Positions 13,332-18,744 of a DNA stretch of 18,744 nt are shown piece after piece. Both the position numbers and the translations under genes were made by a program. Every line of letters begins with the position of its first letter. The stretch's first letter is position 1. The notes beneath the pieces were generated by a model, which saw only the letters and a program-made list of their open reading frames with translations, had not been told where the DNA came from and ran no database searches. Source of the stretch: Chlamydiota bacterium (GTDB taxonomy: Bacteria; Chlamydiota; Chlamydiia; Chlamydiales; JAJFMK01); NCBI GenBank assembly GCA_021772215.1, contig JAJFMK010000111.1, forward strand, positions 1-18,744, in the 5' to 3' direction.

Positions 13332-14928
13332 TTGGGATGGTCCAGCGCTCGACAATGGGATAGTGGCGGCCGGCGGAGAAGGTTTTATGGGAGACCTTGA
13401 GGATGGGAGGCGCTTGGCGCCTTTTATATTCGTTAAGATGGATGAGCCGGATCAGCTCTTTGACAAGTGAGAGCTCGATGTTACCCCTTTTGGCGATCTC
13501 TTCGGGGCTTAAGTGATCTTCGATGTAGCCAATGACCACTTGGTCCACAATTGAATAGGGAGGAAGCGTGTCGACATCCTTTTGGTCGGGGCGAAGCTCG
13601 GCAGTCGGCTCTTTGGAGATGGAGCGTTTCGGGATAAGCTCTTGGTCACGGTTGATCCAGTTAGCGAGGTCGTAGACAGCCCCTTTGGGAAGGTCACCGA
13701 TAAGGGAGAGCGCGCCGCACATATCCCCATAGAGCGTGCAGTAGCCAAGTGCCATCTCAGATTTGTTGCCTGTGTTGAGAAGGAGCCTACCAAACTTATT
13801 GGAGAGAGCCATTAGGAGCAGACCGCGGATCCGCGATTGGATATTCTCTTCGGTGATATCTTGGTTAAGGCCTTCAAAGGGCACTTCGAGAGTTTGAAGC
13901 GCGCTTTTATGCATCTCTTCGATCGGGAGGTTAAGGGTTTCAATTCCAAGATTTTTAGCTAAAAGGGCGGCATCTTCGATGCTATCTTCTGAGCTGTAGC
14001 GCGACGGCATAAGGACGCCGAGAACATTCTCTTTACCAAGCGCTGCCGTGGCAATAGCTGCGACGACAGCCGAGTCGATGCCACCGGAGAGACCGAGAAG
14101 CACCTTCTTAAACCCAAGCTTTTGGCAGTAGTCAAAGAGACCAAGCTTTAGCGCTTCGAAATTCTCCTCAACGCCCTCTCTTATCTTAAGTGACTCTGGT
14201 TTGGAGTCATCGATCAGCCTCTCCTCTTCAGCGAAGCCTTTAAGGCGAAGGGCAATCTCTCCATTTTTGTCGATCAGAACGCTGTAGCCATCAAAGATCA
14301 GCTGATCATTTGCCCCGACCTGGTTACAGGTAAAAACTTGGCAACCTAGCTGCTTCGCAACCCTCTTCACAACCTCTTCACGAAGGTCACTTTTACCCAA
14401 ATAGTAGGGAGAGGCATTCAATACGAGCAGGAGGTCAACGCCCTTTCCATGCAGACTAGCAACGGGATCGTTAGGCCCTTCTCCCCAGATATCTTCGCAG
14501 ATGAGAACAGCAACACGCTTTCCCTGAATCTCAAAGATGACCTCGCAGTTTCCCGGCTCAAAGTAGCGCTTTTCGCTAAAAACATCGTCGTTGGGAAGGA
14601 GCCTCTTGTCGTAACATTTTAGCTCTTTGCCGTTTTGGTAGATAACGCAGCTGTTGTAGAGTTTTTTGCCATGGCGCCTCGGCATTCCCACAAGGGCTGT
14701 GATAACGCCGGTAGCCGCCTCAATCTTTTTGGCCTCTTTCTCTACTGCATCCAAGAAATGGGGCATAAAGAGCAGATCTTGTGGCGGGTAGCCTGTGAGA
14801 GCTAACTCAGGAAAGATAATGAGATCAGCGCCCTCTTTTTTAGCGCGCTCGATTGCAGTAACGATCTTTTCGCGATTTTTAGAGAGATCCGCGATGGTGG
14901 GGTTGAGCTGCGCGGCGTAGAACCACAT
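13327..14928 (-). CDS. nadE: Glutamine-dependent NAD+ synthetase
   Basis: Converts nicotinate adenine dinucleotide to NAD+ with ATP, taking ammonia from glutamine; the last step of NAD synthesis. At 533 residues it has both parts. The N-terminal nitrilase-type glutaminase shows E41 in PELALTGYP, K108 in CYDKRLLP and catalytic C144 in LICEDIW. The C-terminal synthetase shows the P-loop SGGIDS at 281-286, RIRGLLLMALSN, NTGNKSEMALGY and LPKGAVYDLANW. The tail HYPIVERWTIPK is at the usual end, but the stop codon comes from a tandem repeat, so the last few residues may be altered. The ribosome site GGAAG lies six bases before the ATG, within the end of nqrF; only two bases separate the genes, indicating an operon. 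Confidence 0.97.
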   Translation of the reverse strand: MWFYAAQLNPTIADLSKNREKIVTAIERAKKEGADLIIFPELALTGYPPQDLLFMPHFLDAVEKEAKKIEAATGVITALVGMPRRHGKKLYNSCVIYQNGKELKCYDKRLLPNDDVFSEKRYFEPGNCEVIFEIQGKRVAVLICEDIWGEGPNDPVASLHGKGVDLLLVLNASPYYLGKSDLREEVVKRVAKQLGCQVFTCNQVGANDQLIFDGYSVLIDKNGEIALRLKGFAEEERLIDDSKPESLKIREGVEENFEALKLGLFDYCQKLGFKKVLLGLSGGIDSAVVAAIATAALGKENVLGVLMPSRYSSEDSIEDAALLAKNLGIETLNLPIEEMHKSALQTLEVPFEGLNQDITEENIQSRIRGLLLMALSNKFGRLLLNTGNKSEMALGYCTLYGDMCGALSLIGDLPKGAVYDLANWINRDQELIPKRSISKEPTAELRPDQKDVDTLPPYSIVDQVVIGYIEDHLSPEEIAKRGNIELSLVKELIRLIHLNEYKRRQAPPILKVSHKTFSAGRHYPIVERWTIPK

Positions 14929-14930
14929 CT

Positions 14931-16250
14931 TTAGCTTCCGAAATCGTCGAGGACGATGTTCTCTCTGGGAACACCATAGTCATCGAGAAGTTTGAGGACG
15001 CTGACGTTATGCATTGGCGGTCCGCAGACGTAGTAAAGACACTCCTCTGGCTCCTCCATCTTACCAAGCTGCCCCTCTTCAAAGGCGCGGAAGAGGAAGT
15101 TGGTCTTTACGGGATCATTCTCTGGCCAGCCGGCATCGATATCCTCTTTAAGAGGTTCTGAGAGGACTAGATTATAAGAGAAGTTATCATGCTCTTTATC
15201 GAGTTTCTCATACTCCTCTTGGTAGATGTTCTCTTTGAGCGAGCGGGCACCATACCAGAAGGTCACCTTGCGCTTGGACTTTTCCGTATTGAAGAGATGG
15301 AGCACATGGCTGCGACCAAACGAGGAGCCGGCGCCGCCGATAAGGAAGATCAGTTCGCGCTCATCTTCGATCATAAAGGATTCACCGTAGGGGCCTGATA
15401 GCCTCACCTTGTCACCCGGCTTCAAAGAGAAGGTGTAAGATGAGCAGAGGCCCCAAGGAATCTTGCTGGAGGGCTTTCCATTTTCAAAGGGAGGCGTCGC
15501 AATACGGATGTTAAAGAGAAGCTTTCGCCCTTCTGCCGGGTAGGAAGCCATCGAGTAGGCGCGAATATCTTCGCCGTTGATATGGCTGAAGTCGAGCTCG
15601 TTGTCAAACATGCCAAATCTCTCCCAGTCATCCCAAAAATTCTTATCCATCGTCTCTTTCCAGTCCGATGTATTGGTCTTAAATGGGGGGACATGAAACT
15701 GCAGATAGCCGCCAGATTGATAGGGGACCTCCTCTCCTTCGGGAATCTCCACCAACAGCTCCTTAATGAAGGTGGCCACATTTTTATTGCTGACTACCGT
15801 CGCCTGCCACTCCTTTGTATCGAGGGCATGCTCGTCAACATGGACATGCATTGGGCCATTGACCTTCGCCTGGCAGGAGAGGCGCCACCCCTCTTTGATC
15901 TGCCTCTTAGTAAAGGTAGACTTATCTGTCTCCAGAGCAACGGGGGCGTTCTCAATCACCTGCACCTTACACTGCTTACAGGTAGCTTTCCCACCACAAG
16001 GTGAAGGAATTGGGATGTCATGCGTTGTCAAAGCGTTGAGAAGAGTTCCGCCCGCCTGCGTCTCAAAAGTGAGGTCCGAATCCTCGTTGATGGTGATTTC
16101 ACACTCCTCTGTCGAGACCAGCTTTGCCCTCGTAAAGAGGATCATCCCTGCCAAAAGTAGGCCGATCGCAATGAAGGCCAATACAGCGTAAAAGACAAGT
16201 TCGAAATCGATGCCAAGCATTGAAACTAAAAGGGGATATTCTAGAGCCAT
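14931..16250 (-). CDS. nqrF: Na+-translocating NADH:quinone reductase subunit F
   Basis: NADH-oxidising subunit of the sodium-pumping NQR complex in the inner membrane; it takes electrons from NADH through FAD to a 2Fe-2S centre. The 439 residues begin with one membrane anchor (about 17-41). A plant-type ferredoxin domain follows with cysteines C85, C91, C94 and C126. The FAD-binding RAYSMAS box is at 230-236, the NADH-binding IGGAGSSFGRSH at about 304-315, then WYGARSLKENIYQEEYE and CGPPMHN near the end. The GSSF form of the nucleotide loop, instead of GMAP, agrees with my memory of chlamydial NqrF. The start at 16250 has AAGAGG four bases upstream. The other five nqr subunits are not next to it, as is usual in chlamydiae. 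Confidence 0.96.
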   Translation of the reverse strand: MALEYPLLVSMLGIDFELVFYAVLAFIAIGLLLAGMILFTRAKLVSTEECEITINEDSDLTFETQAGGTLLNALTTHDIPIPSPCGGKATCKQCKVQVIENAPVALETDKSTFTKRQIKEGWRLSCQAKVNGPMHVHVDEHALDTKEWQATVVSNKNVATFIKELLVEIPEGEEVPYQSGGYLQFHVPPFKTNTSDWKETMDKNFWDDWERFGMFDNELDFSHINGEDIRAYSMASYPAEGRKLLFNIRIATPPFENGKPSSKIPWGLCSSYTFSLKPGDKVRLSGPYGESFMIEDERELIFLIGGAGSSFGRSHVLHLFNTEKSKRKVTFWYGARSLKENIYQEEYEKLDKEHDNFSYNLVLSEPLKEDIDAGWPENDPVKTNFLFRAFEEGQLGKMEEPEECLYYVCGPPMHNVSVLKLLDDYGVPRENIVLDDFGS

Positions 16251-16272
16251 CTAACCTCTTCTTAAATAGCTG

Positions 16273-16301
16273 ACTATCCTAAAATTGTAGATAAAGTTCA
16301 A
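16273..16301 (-). promoter_or_regulatory. Promoter of the nqrF-nadE operon
   Basis: On the minus strand, TTGAAC (complement of 16296-16301), a 17-base spacer and GATAGT (complement of 16273-16278) precede nqrF by about 22 bases. The -10 region TTAGGATAGT occurs a second time 61 bases upstream (complement of 16334-16343), possibly a second start or a binding site. Confidence 0.4.
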
Positions 16302-16464
16302 GAATTTTGCCTTCGCCAAATCCCAGCAAGAGAACTATCCTAATTTTACCCAGAGCCCACCAGTGATCCAACTACGAGGCGAATAGTGCCTCGGCATGTC
16401 CAAACTGCTCTAGAAAACGACCGACTAGGGGGAGAAGTCTAGGGTGGCGGTGACGAAAACCTCG

Positions 16465-16566
16465 CTACTGGTGAGGATGCCACTCCCTAAAAATTTCAAT
16501 GTGCAAGCGTGCAATGCCGGGAATGTAGGACTCGATCTCTTTGCGTATAAATTTCTTGATATCCAT
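16465..16566 (-). pseudogene. Truncated GNAT acetyltransferase N-terminus
   Basis: The minus strand from ATG 16566 encodes 33 residues before a TAG. Residues about 10-28 (EIESYIPGIARLHIEIFREW) closely resemble the first helix region of one GNAT acetyltransferase group, where IARLRIEVFREWPYLY is typical. The similarity ends at FREW and the reading frame stops six codons later; none of the acetyl-CoA-binding part follows in any frame I could read. The ATG has only a weak AAGAAG upstream. I read it as the remains of a gene deleted from FREW onwards; a short chance frame is the alternative. Confidence 0.45.
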
Positions 16567-16601
16567 CTTCTTGATTTGACCACAAAAAAAGAAAAATGGG
16601 C

Positions 16602-16626
16602 TATAATATCCCCTAAAACGAGAGGG
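16602..16626 (+). promoter_or_regulatory. -10 box and ribosome site of htpG
   Basis: A perfect TATAAT lies at 16602-16607. The nearest good -35 box, TTGACC (16576-16581), is 20 bases away, longer than optimal, so regulation by an activator or another sigma factor is possible. AGAGGG (16621-16626), seven bases before the ATG, is the ribosome site. No HrcA/CIRCE heat-shock operator is seen. Confidence 0.45.
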
Positions 16627-16633
16627 ATATGTA

Positions 16634-18373
16634 ATGAGTGAAGGTCAATTAAAAATTCATAGTGAAAATATTTTACCGATCATTAAGCGCTGGCTCTACT
16701 CCGACAAGGAGATCTTTTTAAGGGAGCTGGTCAGCAATGCAACGGACGCACTGCAGAAGGTGAAGTGGCTCGGCGGCGAGGGGCCTCTCGAGATTTCTGT
16801 TGAGGTGAAAGAGGGCAAGCTCCTCATCAGCGACAGCGGCATCGGGATGAGCGCAAGTGATGTAGAGAACTACATCGCCCAGATCGCCTTCTCGGGCGCC
16901 GAAGAGTTTGTGAAACAGCATGAAAAACTAGGAGATGATGCCTTTATCGGTCACTTCGGCTTGGGATTTTACTCCGCCTACATGGTAGCCGACCTCGTCG
17001 AAATCGACAGCTCAAAAGAGGGTGAGGAGGCTGTTCACTGGTCCTGCGATGGCGGATCGACCTACAGCGTCGAAAAGGGAACGAGAGAAAAACGCGGAAC
17101 AACCATTACCCTCCATATCAATGAAGAGAGCAAAGAGTATCTCGAGCCGACCAAACTAAGAGAGCTTCTAAAGAAGTACTGCTCTTTTCTACCTTTCCCT
17201 ATCTCCTTAAATGGTTCAGAAATCAACAACCAAAACCCTCTCTTTGTGAAGGCACCAGCCGACTGCACAAAAGAGGATTACCTCGCCTTCTATAAAGAGC
17301 TATACCCTCTTGAGCCTGAGCCGCACTTTTGGATTCACCTCAATGTCGACTACCCCTTCCATCTCAAAGGCGTTCTCTACTTCCCCAAAGAGGATCATCA
17401 AAGGGATTTGAGCCAATCGAACCTGCAGCTCTACTGCAACCGCGTCTATGTCACAGATGAGTGCAAAGAGATCCTGCCGCGTCACCTCACTTTGATGAAG
17501 GGTGTGATCGACAGCCCCGATATCCCGCTCAACGTCTCCAGAAGTGCCCTGCAGATGGACTCCACAGTCAAACAGGTCGGAAGCCATATCTCCAAGAAGG
17601 TGTGTGACAGTTTAAGAAAGCTCTACAATGAAGATCGCTTAAGCTATATCAAGAGCTTCCCCGATCTAGAAGCGATCTTAAAGATCGGCGCGATCGATGA
17701 TGAGAAATTTTGCGAAAAGGTTAGCGATTTGATCCTCTTTGAGACCGTCGAAGGCAGCTGGACAACAGCCAAAGAGTATGTCGAAAAATGCGGCAACCGC
17801 CTCCTCTACATCCAGCGCGGCTGCCACTCGCCCCTTGTCGACCACTACCGCGAAAAGGAGATCGACCTCCTCATCTCCTCTAGCTACCTCGACCCGCACC
17901 TCTTTCCTAGGCTAGAAAGAGGCCTTGGCGAGGCGCGTTTCGTCCGCCTCGACGGTGAGCTGAACGAAGAGCTGCTAGATAGTGAAGAGACAAGCGACGA
18001 AGCTGCCGCCATCTTCCGTCAACATCTCGGTGAACAGACGATCGAAGCGAAGAGCTTTAAAAGCGAGGCGATCCCTGCCCTACTTATCTTTGATGAGGAT
18101 AAGAGGCGCCTAAGAGATGCCCTTTTGGCCTTTGACCCGAAGCAGGCTCAGATGCTACCTCAAGAGAGCCGCTTTGTGATCAACACAAAAAATCCGCTGA
18201 TCAAACAGGTCTGCCAGCTAAATGAGAAGAGCCCCGAGCTAGCGGAGCAGATCAGCAAGCAGCTCTACCAGCTCTCACTTCTCAGCGGCAAAGAGATGAA
18301 ACCGGAGCAGCTAGGAGATTTTGTCACCAAAAGTCAACGGCTCATCGCAAGCTTGGTCAATGAGCTAATATGA
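16634..18373 (+). CDS. htpG: Hsp90-family chaperone HtpG
   Basis: Cytoplasmic ATP-dependent chaperone of the Hsp90 family. The ATP-binding GHKL domain shows the N box FLRELVSNATDAL (28-40, with E31 and N35), DSGIGM at 67-72 and GHFGLGFYSAYM at 106-117, then RGTTITLHI near 154-162. The middle domain contains LPRHLTLMKGVIDSPDIPLN, matching the family's arginine-bearing catalytic loop region, with NVSRSALQ where NVSREILQ-like sequence is usual. At 579 residues it is shorter than typical HtpG (about 620), mostly through shorter loops and linkers; no frameshift is visible. The gene overlaps the next by four bases, so they are probably cotranscribed. Confidence 0.97.
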   Translation: MSEGQLKIHSENILPIIKRWLYSDKEIFLRELVSNATDALQKVKWLGGEGPLEISVEVKEGKLLISDSGIGMSASDVENYIAQIAFSGAEEFVKQHEKLGDDAFIGHFGLGFYSAYMVADLVEIDSSKEGEEAVHWSCDGGSTYSVEKGTREKRGTTITLHINEESKEYLEPTKLRELLKKYCSFLPFPISLNGSEINNQNPLFVKAPADCTKEDYLAFYKELYPLEPEPHFWIHLNVDYPFHLKGVLYFPKEDHQRDLSQSNLQLYCNRVYVTDECKEILPRHLTLMKGVIDSPDIPLNVSRSALQMDSTVKQVGSHISKKVCDSLRKLYNEDRLSYIKSFPDLEAILKIGAIDDEKFCEKVSDLILFETVEGSWTTAKEYVEKCGNRLLYIQRGCHSPLVDHYREKEIDLLISSSYLDPHLFPRLERGLGEARFVRLDGELNEELLDSEETSDEAAAIFRQHLGEQTIEAKSFKSEAIPALLIFDEDKRRLRDALLAFDPKQAQMLPQESRFVINTKNPLIKQVCQLNEKSPELAEQISKQLYQLSLLSGKEMKPEQLGDFVTKSQRLIASLVNELI

Positions 18374-18744
18374 AGTGGATCCTTTGGTTTTTACCGCTTC
18401 TGTGCTTTGCAAAAGAGCCGCTCCATTTCCTAACCTGGACGGATGACCCTCTCCATACAATGACCGTGGTCTGGCTGACGCCAAACGAGAATTGCCATGA
18501 TGTGATCGAACTTAAAGTGGGAGAGAACTGGAGCCCCAAGGTGGGACGCCATCAGCAGATCTCCCTTGACCAGACCTGCTACGCGGTCCATCAGATTGAG
18601 CTGCGCCGTCTGAAGCCGGGAGAATCTTATGAGTACCGGTTTAACAAAGAGGGCAAAGTTCACAGCTTCAAAACCGCACCAAACAGTCTTGAGGAGGATT
18701 TGCGCTTCTTTGTAGGAGGAGACGCCTACCATGATGATAAGGAG
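18370..18744 (+). CDS. Secreted phosphohydrolase-like protein, N-terminal part (cut by window edge)
   Basis: The first 125 residues are present. A short signal peptide (MKWILWFLPLLCFA) indicates export. Residues about 18-103 look like the fibronectin-III-like N-domain of purple acid phosphatases (HTMTVVWLTP, HQIELRRLKPGESYEYRF). The segment LRFFVGGDAYHDD at about 111-123 then fits the first metal-binding strand of a calcineurin-type metallophosphoesterase, with GD as ligands. The catalytic remainder lies beyond the window, so activity cannot be judged. The ATG overlaps the htpG stop (ATGA). From memory, Chlamydia has a predicted phosphohydrolase near efp and mfd, which this could match. Confidence 0.75.
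   Translation, partial: MKWILWFLPLLCFAKEPLHFLTWTDDPLHTMTVVWLTPNENCHDVIELKVGENWSPKVGRHQQISLDQTCYAVHQIELRRLKPGESYEYRFNKEGKVHSFKTAPNSLEEDLRFFVGGDAYHDDKE

Larger units (their letters stand above)
16251..16633. other. Intergenic stretch between nqrF and htpG
   Basis: This 383-base gap between divergent genes holds the nqrF promoter, a 6-bp hairpin (CGAGGC 16375-16380 with GCCTCG 16388-16393), the acetyltransferase-like fragment at 16465-16566 and the htpG promoter region. Its length and scraps of coding-like sequence suggest a lost gene. No RNA gene is visible. Confidence 0.5.

Noticed and set aside
13215..13400. Plus-strand frame of 61 codons with 11-residue repeats
   Set aside because: It begins with GTG one base from its only AGGAG, runs antisense into the nadE end, and owes its openness to the 33-base period of the tandem repeat. 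Kept only as an alternative origin of the repeat.
16560..16633. CIRCE heat-shock operator before htpG
   Set aside because: I looked for TTAGCACTC and its inverted partner and found neither.
16444..16641. 65-codon plus-strand frame before htpG
   Set aside because: GTG start without ribosome site, overlaps the htpG promoter and start, and has no recognisable motif.
18430..18732. 100-codon frame antisense to the phosphohydrolase gene
   Set aside because: The sense frame has a signal peptide and family motifs; the antisense frame has none.

Overview
The window looks like chromosome of a chlamydia-like bacterium (order Chlamydiales, probably one of the amoeba-associated families rather than Chlamydia itself). 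The argument is partial gene content and partial order. A transketolase gene diverges from alaS, and mfd follows alaS on the same strand; from memory this is the tktB/alaS/mfd arrangement of Chlamydia trachomatis. An efp copy, a chlamydial-type NqrF of the sodium-pumping NADH dehydrogenase and a phosphohydrolase-like gene are also present. No database search was possible, so the family-level assignment is open.

Layout. 1-439: start of transketolase (minus, cut by the window edge). 514-1302: unrecognised protein (plus). 1357-3963: alaS. 4006-6490: an insert between alaS and mfd, visibly more AT-rich in its non-coding parts, holding an AAA/DUF4143-type ATPase with an inverted repeat at its start and, convergent to it, an unrecognised 365-residue protein. 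6537-9680: mfd. 9736-10758: a three-gene minus-strand operon of a 62-residue protein, a zinc-ribbon protein and a potassium-channel-like membrane protein, all overlapping. 10817-12308: efp overlapping epmA, the enzyme that modifies EF-P. 12309-13326: an AT-rich, gene-poor stretch with one small orphan gene, several hairpins, a tandem 33-bp repeat and what looks like a decayed scrap of nadE. 13327-16250: nqrF-nadE operon (minus). 16251-16633: intergenic stretch with a truncated acetyltransferase-like reading frame. 16634-18373: htpG, overlapping the start of a secreted phosphohydrolase-like gene that runs off the window.

Functionally most of the window is housekeeping: tRNA charging (AlaS), transcription-coupled repair (Mfd), translation past proline stretches (EF-P with its modifying enzyme EpmA), NAD supply and NADH oxidation (NadE, NqrF) and protein folding (HtpG). 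I see no clear new defence or secretion system. The parts most worth a second look are the inverted repeat fused to the ATPase start, the overlapping channel operon, and the 12.3-13.3 kb stretch, where a tandem repeat supplies the nadE stop codon next to a perfect 21-bp-arm hairpin. Those signs suggest remains of a mobile element, but no transposase is visible.
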